Positions 40,866-48,218 of a stretch of 48,950 nucleotides of DNA are shown piece after piece (position 1 is the stretch's first letter; every line of letters begins with the position of its first letter). The stretch covers positions 1-48,950 of the forward strand of contig NZ_RAHH01000034.1 in the NCBI RefSeq assembly GCF_003602095.1, read 5' to 3'. Made by a program: the position numbers and the translations under genes. The DNA is from Rahnella woolbedingensis. GTDB lineage: Bacteria > Pseudomonadota > Gammaproteobacteria > Enterobacterales > Enterobacteriaceae. The notes beneath the pieces were generated by a model. It had not been told where the DNA came from. It was given only the letters and a program-made list of their open reading frames with translations, and searched no databases.

Positions 40866-41126
40866 ATGACCGTCCTCATTACAATCAAGATCCCCCGAGC
40901 AACAGTGCATCCAGAGGAATTTGCAGCCCTGGAAGGCGTTTCTGTTCGTACTGTTTACCGCCAGACAACCGGCGAAAATCCACGTATTCCTATCGAACCG
41001 CGCACCATCAAAAAAGGTCGGAAGCGTGCGTTCGGTCCTATCAAAATTCTTTACGCTCGTTATAAAGAAATGGAAGCCAAAAAGAATCTTGGTCATTCAC
41101 GATTTCAAATTGTTATTGGTGCTTAA
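40866..41126 (+). CDS. Apl/Cox-like excisionase and repressor
   Basis: 86 residues with a helix-turn-helix near the middle (HPEEFAALEGVSVRTVYRQTTGENPRIP region) and a basic second half (IKKGRKRAFG). The size and position, first gene opposite cI, match Apl of 186 and Cox of P2. Those proteins direct excision at att and damp the lysogenic and lytic promoters. An in-frame stop lies just upstream, so ATG 40866 is the start; AAGGA sits about 12 bp upstream. Confidence 0.75.
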   Translation: MTVLITIKIPRATVHPEEFAALEGVSVRTVYRQTTGENPRIPIEPRTIKKGRKRAFGPIKILYARYKEMEAKKNLGHSRFQIVIGA

Positions 41127-41156
41127 TTCACATTAAGTGAATTTAGAGAGGTAAAC

Positions 41157-41663
41157 ATGTTTGATTTTCAGGTTTCCAACCAGCCGCATTTCGATAACGC
41201 GTGTCGTGCTTTTGCCGTTCGTCACAACCTGTCAAAACTTGCTCGCACTATTGGAATGAAAGAACAGACCCTACGTAACAAGCTGAATCCTGATCAGGTT
41301 CATCAGCTTACTGCCATTGAAATTGCAGTGATCACTGATGCTACCGAAGACGCAACTCTGATCGATGGATTGCTGGCACAGATGAAATGTATGCCTGCGG
41401 TTCCAGTAAATGAGTTGGCCGAGGGGAATATTGCTACCTACACGCTTCACGCCACGGCGGCGCTGGGATCGGTTGCTGCGGGTGCGGCATCACCGGAACG
41501 GCAAACACGGCAGGCTAAAAACGCAATTATTGAAAGTGTGAACGCAGGGATCCGCCACTTGTCGCTGATCGGTTTGGCTATTCAGGGGCGGGTCGAAGGA
41601 TCACCAGTGCTGGCCTCTGCCGTCGGCGCCGTCGCCAGCGTTGCTACGAATGGGATGATGTGA
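41157..41663 (+). CDS. cII: 186-type lysogeny activator CII
   Basis: 168 residues (186 CII is 169). The N-terminal helix-turn-helix (HNLSKLARTIGMKEQTLRNKLNPDQVHQLTA region, residues 24-55) binds the establishment promoter. The C-terminal half is alanine- and glycine-rich (TLHATAALGSVAAGAAS, GSPVLASAVGAVASVATNG) and drives multimer formation. AGAGG lies six bases before the ATG. It follows apl in the early lytic transcript. Confidence 0.82.
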   Translation: MFDFQVSNQPHFDNACRAFAVRHNLSKLARTIGMKEQTLRNKLNPDQVHQLTAIEIAVITDATEDATLIDGLLAQMKCMPAVPVNELAEGNIATYTLHATAALGSVAAGAASPERQTRQAKNAIIESVNAGIRHLSLIGLAIQGRVEGSPVLASAVGAVASVATNGMM

Positions 41664-41665
41664 TT

Positions 41666-41836
41666 ATGCCTATCTCAATTGCACCACTTCTGAAACAGCA
41701 AAGTCCTTTACGTCACTTTGGTCATGGTTGCATCGAGCTGCCTGGCGGAAAGCGTTGGAGTCCTTCACTGTTAAAATCCACTGCCCCGCAGGCCGTAAGA
41801 AATTCAAAGCCGCTTCTTAAGCGACTGTTTAGTTGA
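41666..41836 (+). CDS. fil: Phage filamentation protein Fil family
   Basis: 56 residues, MPISIAPLLKQQSPLRHFGH... ending KRLFS, two bases after the cII stop. The conserved pattern (LLKQQSP, GHGCIELPGGKRWSP, PLLKRL) is that of Fil in 186, which blocks host cell division when the phage is induced. It is basic and has no membrane segment. Confidence 0.7.
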   Translation: MPISIAPLLKQQSPLRHFGHGCIELPGGKRWSPSLLKSTAPQAVRNSKPLLKRLFS

Positions 41837-41843
41837 GGTGACT

Positions 41844-42146
41844 ATGTTTTTAGGGAACGAAGAACATATCCAGATCGGTAAAAAGCATCTGACAAAAATT
41901 AAAGAGATGTTGGAACACAAAAAGAATGTAGCGCAGGAAACATTTGATAGTCAGCCGCTGCATATGCGTAAAACGATCTGCTTTCATGCTGGCCTGAAAA
42001 ATCGTCACGTAGAAATGAAGTTTGCAGAATTGACGCCGACTGAGAGACATCAAGTGGTTGCGGCGCTGAATTCCTTACTTGGTTTAACTGAGTCACTTCC
42101 GAAATTTATCAGTGAAGATGACTGCAAGATAAATATCAGACACTAA
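41844..42146 (+). CDS. Conserved P2/186-like early phage protein
   Basis: 100 residues starting MFLGNEEHIQIGKKHL at ATG 41844, with GAGG five bases upstream (overlapping the fil stop). It is helical and charged, without membrane segments. I recall similar proteins (DUF5347-like) at this place in P2-family phages but cannot assign a function. It is part of the early operon before gene A. Confidence 0.65.
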   Translation: MFLGNEEHIQIGKKHLTKIKEMLEHKKNVAQETFDSQPLHMRKTICFHAGLKNRHVEMKFAELTPTERHQVVAALNSLLGLTESLPKFISEDDCKINIRH

Positions 42147-42211
42147 CCCGAATTGAAATTAATTGGCGTAAACCCGCCGGGCATTCTTTTGCCTAAAAAC
42201 AGGAATTCATT

Positions 42212-42466
42212 ATGCGAAATATTGAGACTCACCCAATCAAATTTTCATCAAATCAGGGGGCAGTGCAGGCCGAATATATTGCTTATTTAGCTTCATTATC
42301 TGATGCACGTTTAGACGAAAGGCGAAATCTGGCTGCCGTGTTCTCTGCCCGCCTTGATGCGATTGCGGCTTTCATTCTTCAAAAGGATGTTGGAGGGCGT
42401 GGTGCTGTTGAAATACTGCGCCAAGAGGCTGAGCGCATTCAAAACGAAGCGTGGGAGATTATCTGA
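42212..42466 (+). CDS. DUF2732-like small phage protein
   Basis: 84 residues, MRNIETHPIKFSSNQG..., mainly helical (YIAYLASLSDARLDERRNLAAVFSARLDAI region). It matches the DUF2732 family found between fil and A in P2-like phages; the function is unknown. The stop overlaps the next ATG by one base (TGATG). Confidence 0.7.
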   Translation: MRNIETHPIKFSSNQGAVQAEYIAYLASLSDARLDERRNLAAVFSARLDAIAAFILQKDVGGRGAVEILRQEAERIQNEAWEII

Positions 42467-42690
42467 TGCCGGATTTACTCGATTCAATCACAGAGCGTCA
42501 GGCAGAAATACTTGAGTCCCAGATTAACGCAGTACGACAGGTAGTGACGGGTGTTTCTGCAATGTTCTGTCTTGACTGTGAGCGACCAATTCCCGAAGAA
42601 CGCCGTGCAGCTCTGCCAGGGGTTGAGCTTTGTGTGTATTGCAAAGAACTTCGTGAACTCAATGCCAAACACTACCGAGGCAACCAGTGA
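42466..42690 (+). CDS. TraR/DksA-type zinc-finger phage protein
   Basis: 74 residues beginning MPDLLDSITERQAEILESQ. The C-terminal half has a four-cysteine zinc finger, CLDCERPIPEERRAALPG... CVYC, typical of the short TraR/DksA relatives in P2 phages. Such proteins can enter the RNA polymerase secondary channel and alter transcription. The N-terminal helix lacks an obvious acidic DksA tip. Translation is coupled to the gene before it. Confidence 0.82.
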   Translation: MPDLLDSITERQAEILESQINAVRQVVTGVSAMFCLDCERPIPEERRAALPGVELCVYCKELRELNAKHYRGNQ

Positions 42691-42770
42691 TCATATTTGC
42701 GGTGGTGTTGCTCGTATTGGCCGCTATCAATGCGAGCTATCTGGTCATTGATCTCAAAGACGGCATGTAA
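42687..42770 (+). CDS. 27-residue membrane peptide between the zinc-finger gene and gene A
   Basis: A GTG at 42687 overlaps the upstream TGA, and the frame ends in TAA at 42768-42770, whose last A is the first base of gene A. The peptide MIIFAVVLLVLAAINASYLV... has one membrane helix and a short charged tail. The tight overlaps on both sides favour a real, coupled gene, similar to tiny frames seen at this site in P2 relatives. Confidence 0.55.
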   Translation: MIIFAVVLLVLAAINASYLVIDLKDGM

Positions 42771-45013
42771 TGCAGACCAGCCGCTTTACTCCTCAGATTA
42801 AAACGCCCGAGGTCTGGGCGTTTTCCTGGAACAAACCACGCCAGGCTGTTTCTGGCATGGAAAGACCGCTTACCCGTGATGAATACGATCAGGGGCAAGC
42901 TGTTTTAATCAAAGTAAAAAACCTTTCCACCGATCTCCGGGAAATATTTACAGGCCGCTTTAAATATTTGCTGAAAGAGCAGGGCGTTCACGCTGCACAT
43001 AAATATCTGATTTACACGTTGGGGCGCAGCATTCTGCCGCGTGTGGATGCAGTCAATTCTGCTCATGAAATGAATCTTAATGCCTCCATGATGTTTATGT
43101 CTGAGGCTGACACCTATCACCGGCTGCCGAGCATGAGCGATAAACCCTTGCGCCGGTTCGCCCAGGACATCGCCGGACAACTGAAAGAAATCTATGAAGA
43201 CCGTTGTGATCAGCTTCTTGCTCAATACAACGGGGATAATTCGATTCTTTTTAAGACTGATACCCAGTGCGAGCTGTACAGCGAGATCGCAGGTATGGCT
43301 CAGGCTTTCAATGTCACGCCGATGTACTGGACAAGGTTTTGCAAAGGCAAGCTGGATGCCGTTTCTGCTATCGCCTCCATGTCACGCCTGGTTAATCCGG
43401 ATTGGTGGTTAAGTCAGTTGAAAGGCCAGCGCACCCGATGGCGTGAATCTTTGTTAATCGCTATCGGCAAAGTGAACCGTGACGCTTCCCCGTATGCCAG
43501 TAAGCAGGCTATCCGTGAGGTACGTGCGCGCCGCCTGTCGAATCTCGACTATCTGAAAAGCTGCGACCTGGAGAACATCGAAACCGGCGAGCGTTTCAGT
43601 CTGATCGACAAAGTGATGGCGAGTATTTCAAACCCTGAAATCCGCCGTATGGAGCTAATGAGCACGATCGCCGGCACCGAAAAATATGCCGCTGCAAATG
43701 GCGACGTCGGAATGTTCCTCACTATCACCACCCCGTCCAAATATCACCCGACCCGTATGGTGGGTAAGGGCGATAAAAAGCGCGTTCAGCGAAATCACGC
43801 TTGGGACAAAGAAGCCTTTACCCCGAAAGATGCACAGCGTTATCTGTGCGGGATCTGGAGCAAAATGCGCACCGCGTTTAAGGATAACGATTTGTCTGTA
43901 TACGGTATGCGAGTAGTGGAACCACACCACGACGCGACGCCGCACTGGCACATGATGCTATTCACTAAACCCGCCATGCGTCAGCGGGTGATCGATATCA
44001 TGCGCAAATACGCCATGAAAGAAGACGGTGACGAGCGCGGTGCAGCAAAGAACCGCTTTGACTGTAAGCACATGAACCGTGGTGGCGCGGCTGGCTATAT
44101 TGCTAAATACATTGCAAAGAACATCGACGGCTATGCACTGGAAGGCGAACGCGACCACGAAACCGGCGAGCTGCTGACAGATTCCGCTGCCGCTGTTACG
44201 GCCTGGGCTGCTACCTGGCGGATCCCTCAATTTCATCCTATTGGCCTGCCTGCCATGGGTTCATACCGCGAGTGCCGCCGCATCCGTTCCATTAGTCTGA
44301 CTGAAACCTTTGACGAAGAAGTTGAAGCTGTACGCGCTGCGGCTGATGCCGGTGATTTTATGGCATACATGTCAGCCCAGGGTGGCGCAAATGTCCCACG
44401 CGACGATCAGACTGTGCGTGTAGCCCGCCGCGTTGCTGATGAGTTGAACGCATACGATGAGGAAGTGAAAAAGGTTGTCGGTATTTTCGCGCCTCACCTC
44501 GGCGACTCCCATGTTTATGAAACCCGTACAACACAATGGCGGATCGTTTCTTCTGCCGTTGACGTTGAGTTTTTGACCTCAAAAAGCGCCTCCGGCGCGC
44601 CTCGGAGTCCTGTCAATAACTGTGGGTTAGGTGGAAAGAAACAGGCTACAAATTGGCATGATAGGCAGGCTGGGAGCACCGCTACGGCGTCCACTTCTGA
44701 CAACCTGCGAGTTATTGACTGGACAGACACAGCCGCCGTGAGGGCGATTGTGGCGCGCATCAGGGAGGAAACGCCGAGAGTCAGCAAGGCGCAGCGAAGT
44801 TTTGACCCAACAAAGGGGCGCGATGTTGCCCCGTCGGCAAGAATGACGACAGAAGAACGGGCGCGATTGCCTAAAATTGAGCGTGAATTGATGAAAAACA
44901 ATATCACTGCGGAGCGTTGGGAGTTGGAAGCATTAAGCCGAGGTGCAAAAGTCAGCTTTGGTGATCTGGTTATGAGCTTTGAGCCGTTGCCGGACTGGGC
45001 TGAATTTGAATGA
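42770..45013 (+). CDS. A: P2-type rolling-circle replication protein A
   Basis: 747-residue endonuclease (P2 A is 761) that nicks the phage origin and stays bound to the 5' end. The metal-binding HUH motif is in EPHHDATPHWHMMLF (about residues 383-397). The two active tyrosines are in GYIAKYIAKNIDGY (about residues 441-454). The C-terminus past residue 600 is low-complexity and basic, as in relatives. The early part of the frame overlaps the tiny upstream gene by one base. It closes the early operon. Confidence 0.92.
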   Translation: MQTSRFTPQIKTPEVWAFSWNKPRQAVSGMERPLTRDEYDQGQAVLIKVKNLSTDLREIFTGRFKYLLKEQGVHAAHKYLIYTLGRSILPRVDAVNSAHEMNLNASMMFMSEADTYHRLPSMSDKPLRRFAQDIAGQLKEIYEDRCDQLLAQYNGDNSILFKTDTQCELYSEIAGMAQAFNVTPMYWTRFCKGKLDAVSAIASMSRLVNPDWWLSQLKGQRTRWRESLLIAIGKVNRDASPYASKQAIREVRARRLSNLDYLKSCDLENIETGERFSLIDKVMASISNPEIRRMELMSTIAGTEKYAAANGDVGMFLTITTPSKYHPTRMVGKGDKKRVQRNHAWDKEAFTPKDAQRYLCGIWSKMRTAFKDNDLSVYGMRVVEPHHDATPHWHMMLFTKPAMRQRVIDIMRKYAMKEDGDERGAAKNRFDCKHMNRGGAAGYIAKYIAKNIDGYALEGERDHETGELLTDSAAAVTAWAATWRIPQFHPIGLPAMGSYRECRRIRSISLTETFDEEVEAVRAAADAGDFMAYMSAQGGANVPRDDQTVRVARRVADELNAYDEEVKKVVGIFAPHLGDSHVYETRTTQWRIVSSAVDVEFLTSKSASGAPRSPVNNCGLGGKKQATNWHDRQAGSTATASTSDNLRVIDWTDTAAVRAIVARIREETPRVSKAQRSFDPTKGRDVAPSARMTTEERARLPKIERELMKNNITAERWELEALSRGAKVSFGDLVMSFEPLPDWAEFE

Positions 45014-45141
45014 TACGTATCGTCTTCGCCCTATCAATTCACTGCCTCTGCACATAATCTGAAAAACTCTTTATAAGCTCCGTTCCCCCATTCTTGATGG
45101 TAGTATTTCGAAACCGCACACCAATAAGGGACGCTAATCAG

Positions 45142-45591
45142 ATGGATACAACTGAAACTCTTGGCGGGACGTACTTCTACCACGGGCACGACAACGTAAC
45201 TAAAGACGAATTGCTATGGCTAATCTTCATCGAGTCATTAGCAGACCATACGGGCATGGCAGTTGAAACTGCCGCAACCATCATCGCAGGCCAACCCATT
45301 ATACCTAAGCGTCAGGTGTTGGGGTCGAAGGGGAAGCGAACAAGCATAGCCTCCAAGATGGCAAGACGTATTTTCAATAATGCAAGATTTCCTAATGGAA
45401 TACGTCTTGAAACACTGGTACTTGGTGAGGTTCGCCATACGAACAAAATCGGAGCCGCCGTAGGTCGGGCTTTCCCCTATCTTGGGTATGCTCAGGCGGT
45501 AATACTGATTATTCAGGTGTCTAAGGACACCCGCAATAAATACAATCTTATTGCCAGACCTGAGCACCGTATAGCATGGACGTACTTCTGA
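45142..45591 (+). CDS. STM2901-family protein (prophage cargo, possible toxin)
   Basis: 149 residues from ATG 45142, with AAGGGA about ten bases upstream. The start (GGTYFYHGHDNVTKDELLW) and middle (KGKRTSIASKMARRIFNNARFPNGIRLETL region) fit STM2901-like proteins of Salmonella prophages as I remember them. Near residues 114-130, AVGRAFPYLGYAQAVILIIQ is a hydrophobic GR-x-P-x-x-G type segment that also occurs before or within several bacterial toxin domains. The stop overlaps the next start by one base. Toxin activity is inference. An ATG at 45094 would add 16 residues. Confidence 0.6.
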   Translation: MDTTETLGGTYFYHGHDNVTKDELLWLIFIESLADHTGMAVETAATIIAGQPIIPKRQVLGSKGKRTSIASKMARRIFNNARFPNGIRLETLVLGEVRHTNKIGAAVGRAFPYLGYAQAVILIIQVSKDTRNKYNLIARPEHRIAWTYF

Positions 45592-45905
45592 TGGAAATTG
45601 ATGAAAATGAGATTCTTCAATACATCACTGAACATTACAGTGACCGGAAGAAACCAGTCAGCAAAGACTGGACTTTTAGAGAACATTTTTACTTTGTACC
45701 GGAAGAGCTGGAAGAAATGCTTTTAGATTTATTCATACGGTATAACATCAAATACGACAACTTTAATATTGATGATTATTTTCAACCTGAATTGCCGTGG
45801 TGGTGGTTCCGGCTTCGACGGCAGTTCAAAGACAAGGTGTACAAGCCTCTTACTGTCGAGATGATTATTGAGTCTGCCAAAGCTGGTAAGTGGTTATACG
45901 ATTAA
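45591..45905 (+). CDS. DUF1493-family acidic protein (possible immunity partner)
   Basis: 104 residues starting MEIDENEILQY, translationally coupled to the STM2901-like gene (TGATG). The pattern FVPEELEEMLLDLFIRYNIKYDNFNIDDYFQPE...WWFRLRR is characteristic of DUF1493. It is acidic in the first two thirds, without signal or membrane segment. Small acidic partners placed directly after a candidate toxin are often immunity proteins or antitoxins, but no DUF1493 function is known to me. A terminator follows at once. Confidence 0.7.
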   Translation: MEIDENEILQYITEHYSDRKKPVSKDWTFREHFYFVPEELEEMLLDLFIRYNIKYDNFNIDDYFQPELPWWWFRLRRQFKDKVYKPLTVEMIIESAKAGKWLYD

Positions 45906-45925
45906 GGGGCGCTATGCCCCTTTTT
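45904..45925 (+). terminator. Terminator of the STM2901/DUF1493 pair
   Basis: AAGGGGC (45904-45910) pairs with GCCCCTT (45916-45922), followed by a T-run to 45925. It separates the pair from the convergent hcp gene. Confidence 0.75.
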
Positions 45926-45929
45926 CACA

Positions 45930-46412
45930 TTATGCTGTCTGGCGGTCATTCCACGAATCAGCAAAAATAATGTTGCCGTCGTTATGCTTCCACGTGATTT
46001 TTTCGTAGCGTAGCTCTACGGTTTCCAGATGGTTATCTTGCGTGTTGTCGCCAGTTGCCATAGCCGGAGAGATGGACACTATCCGAACCTTTTCTAACAG
46101 CATGTTGAAATACTCAACTTCCTGGCCAGCGTCATTAATCCGATACCATTTGATTTCAGCCGATTCCAGATTCTGACCCGTTGCCACAGCTTTATAGATA
46201 TATGGGCTTGAGCAGTCGAAATCTTTCACGATTAGCAGCGGTGAATGCATCCGTGTACCGGTGACTTTGCCCGTAGCGTTGTCAGTAGGAATCATCAGGT
46301 TGTGATGGAAACCTTTAACCTCGATGCTGTATTCCCTGTCTTTGACATCTGAACCGCCCTTGATGAGCGCACCGCCGTCATCTTTAAGCCATAGGTATGC
46401 TGGTATAGCCAT
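45930..46412 (-). CDS. hcp: Hcp-family type VI secretion tube protein, prophage-borne orphan
   Basis: 160 residues, the standard Hcp length. It begins MAIPAYLWLKDDGGALIKGG and has the family segments REYSIEVKGFHHNL, IPTDNATGKVTGTRMHSPLLI, KAVATGQNLESAEIKWYRIN and ETVELRYEKITWKHNDGNI. Hcp hexamers form the expelled tube of type VI secretion and can carry effectors. No other secretion-system gene is in the window, so it is an orphan. The ATG at 46410-46412 has AAGGAG upstream. It sits in the accessory slot between phage genes A and Q, with AT-rich upstream DNA, typical of a moron gene. Confidence 0.88.
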   Translation of the reverse strand: MAIPAYLWLKDDGGALIKGGSDVKDREYSIEVKGFHHNLMIPTDNATGKVTGTRMHSPLLIVKDFDCSSPYIYKAVATGQNLESAEIKWYRINDAGQEVEYFNMLLEKVRIVSISPAMATGDNTQDNHLETVELRYEKITWKHNDGNIIFADSWNDRQTA

Positions 46413-46591
46413 CGTTAACAACTCCTTATGTTATGTTGGAAAAACATACACCCAAAAAACCACTAAAACAATGTGGTATTCATGAAGGATAAGCAAACGT
46501 ACATTTAGTAACCAAGCCTCACGAAAAGGAGCATCAAGGATTAGGATAAGGCTTAGAAATATATGGAAATCATTTAAAAAAAAACTTAACA

Positions 46592-46611
46592 TACTGTATA
46601 TATAACCAGTA
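46592..46611. promoter_or_regulatory. LexA box
   Basis: TACTGTATATATAACCAGTA keeps CTG-N10-CAG and an AT-rich centre, close to the SOS box consensus. It lies 16 bp before the start of the small gene at 46628. In 186 the tum antirepressor region is LexA-controlled at the corresponding place. Confidence 0.8.
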
Positions 46612-46627
46612 CAGAATGGAGCGGCGA

Positions 46628-46816
46628 ATGGACGATTTACATATGGCGGTATTACTGGAGCGGATAGGGTTGATTGCAAAACTTTCCACTCGCGTTGATT
46701 GCGATGCTGAGGAACGCGAGGTGGTTGCTGCATGGATTTCAGAAATGGCATCGGCGGCCAATGAGGAATTGCTCAAAGCAATTTTTAACTCCAATGCGCC
46801 TGGAAAAATCCACTGA
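46628..46816 (+). CDS. SOS-controlled 62-residue phage protein
   Basis: Starts MDDLHMAVLLERIGLIAKL at ATG 46628, with GGAG six bases upstream; an ATG at 46616 is less likely because the ribosome site lies after it. It is a helical, acidic protein without membrane segments (AEEREVVAAWISEMASAANEELL region). The LexA box directly upstream marks it as DNA-damage induced. By position it corresponds to the SOS-controlled region of 186, but I see no similarity to Tum or DinI. Confidence 0.65.
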   Translation: MDDLHMAVLLERIGLIAKLSTRVDCDAEEREVVAAWISEMASAANEELLKAIFNSNAPGKIH

Positions 46817-46825
46817 TCGCTGAAC

Positions 46826-47020
46826 ATGTCTCTATGGGGGGTCTATGCATGCATAGAGTGCGTTGTTTTGCATGATCCCAATAGGATCAAAATATGCCTG
46901 AGCGCTCCACTGGCGGCGCTCTATGGCATTCTCCCTGATGCATTAAAAACAGTCAGCCAAGTCAGAAGGGGGCAGGCGGGTAACATTGCGCGCGCCGAGG
47001 TTCAGAGCAGCAAAAAATGA
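46826..47020 (+). CDS. Doubtful 64-residue frame after the SOS gene
   Basis: The frame MSLWGVYACIECVVLHD... ends ARAEVQSSKK at the TGA inside the next terminator stem. The C-terminal KTVSQVRRGQAGNIARAE faintly recalls Icd/Ash-like inhibitor peptides of P4/P2 elements. There is no good ribosome site. It could be cotranscribed with the SOS gene ten bases upstream, or be chance. Confidence 0.3.
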   Translation: MSLWGVYACIECVVLHDPNRIKICLSAPLAALYGILPDALKTVSQVRRGQAGNIARAEVQSSKK

Positions 47021-47050
47021 CTCCGCGTGTGACACGCTGAGTCATTTTTT
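47012..47050. terminator. Bidirectional terminator between early/SOS and late regions
   Basis: AAAAAATGACTC (47012-47023) and GAGTCATTTTTT (47039-47050) pair perfectly, with an inner GCGTG/CACGC stem and one mismatch. A- and T-runs on the two sides make it work for both strands. Confidence 0.85.
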
Positions 47051-47184
47051 CATTTAAAACGGACTACGCTGTTATTTCGCGCCGGTCAGCGCAGCGTGGC
47101 TCTGAGGCGTTTGTGTGATGTGGGATGAAGTAGGCGGGAACTTTGTGGTAGTGCTTAAGCCCTGTATCACGGAGCTTTGCCGCC
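47051..47184. other. Gap expected to hold the phage cos site
   Basis: 134 bp without a gene between the terminator and gene Q. In P2 and 186 the cohesive-end site lies just beyond Q, which would put cos here. A G-rich run (AGGCGGGAAC near 47133) is loosely similar to the P2 cohesive end, but I cannot identify the site with confidence. Confidence 0.35.
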
Positions 47185-48216
47185 TTACTCTGGCATAAGT
47201 TCATAAGTAGTAAACCTGATCACCTCCTCCCCAAACCACGCATTCAACTCCTTAAACCGTTCCTGCAACGGCGTCAGCTCATTGCGCACAAATACCTGCG
47301 AAGCCTTAACCGAATCACCAAACCCGCCGCTGTTCTCCGGAATAATCCCCATCATCTGCGGCGGCACACGGTGCGCGCACAGCAAATCGTTCTGGCTGGC
47401 TTTCTTGATATTAAAGAAATCATCTTTGGTTGCGACTTCACTGAGCGGCAAAATCTTGATCCCGTCCGGCTTGCCGTTCGGTGCGTACATGAACAGGTTA
47501 CGGAAGTTGCCCAGGCCTTTCGTGTCACGCATCGCTTTGCGCATGGAATCAATATCACTGCTGCTTTGCGCTGCGTCCGTCATGTACAGAATGTAACCAG
47601 CGTGTGCGCCGTTCTGGTAGTACTTGCGGCGGAACAGCGTGGCTGCCTCATTAAGCCAGGCAGAATTCAGGGCGCTGAGGTATTCCGGCAGGCCGTACAG
47701 CTCCTGATTAATGTCCGGTTCAATCAGATGAAACACGCTACCGGCTTCGAACTGGTGCGCGTCCTTCCATTGCTGCACAAACCAGTAAGTATCAGACTCA
47801 ACCCCGCGCCGCGCATATTTGGCGGGCACGGTCTTCATCACCACGGCGTCGCCGAGCTGGTTGCGGATCACTTCTAAAAACGCATTCCCGAATACCAGGT
47901 AATCCAGGGCAAACCGGCTGAACTCCTGCTGCGATAGTAACGGGTGCGGGACAAAGGTCGAGGCCAGAATATTACGTTTCACATACAGCGAGGAGCTGTG
48001 ATGCACCGCAGCGCGCAGCGTGCGAGCCAGTCCGTCAAAGCTGACCGGCGGCTCGTACCACTGACCGTTTCCCGTGCATTCGATGTAGTCCAGGATTTCG
48101 CGGCGGTCTAACACCGGCGTCGGATCGCCAAAGCTGAACGCTTCAGCGCCGCTGGTCTGCTGCGCCGTTGCGGTGACGGTAGTTGATGCCGCCTTGCGGA
48201 ATTTGCGCTTACTCAT
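47185..48216 (-). CDS. Q: P2-type portal protein Q
   Basis: 343 residues (P2 Q is 344). It forms the portal ring through which DNA enters the capsid. Family segments include AEAFSFGDPTPVLDRREILDY, YEPPVSFDGLARTLRA, HPLLSQQEFSRFALDYLVFGNAF, WLNEAATLFRRKYYQNGAHAG and PENSGGFGDSVKASQVF. It follows P on the same strand; its ribosome site overlaps the end of P. Confidence 0.92.
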   Translation of the reverse strand: MSKRKFRKAASTTVTATAQQTSGAEAFSFGDPTPVLDRREILDYIECTGNGQWYEPPVSFDGLARTLRAAVHHSSSLYVKRNILASTFVPHPLLSQQEFSRFALDYLVFGNAFLEVIRNQLGDAVVMKTVPAKYARRGVESDTYWFVQQWKDAHQFEAGSVFHLIEPDINQELYGLPEYLSALNSAWLNEAATLFRRKYYQNGAHAGYILYMTDAAQSSSDIDSMRKAMRDTKGLGNFRNLFMYAPNGKPDGIKILPLSEVATKDDFFNIKKASQNDLLCAHRVPPQMMGIIPENSGGFGDSVKASQVFVRNELTPLQERFKELNAWFGEEVIRFTTYELMPE

Positions 48217-48218
48217 AA

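Noticed and set aside
46431-46751. 106-codon minus-strand frame upstream of hcp
   Set aside because: It runs through the LexA box and antisense to the SOS gene, and lacks a ribosome site.
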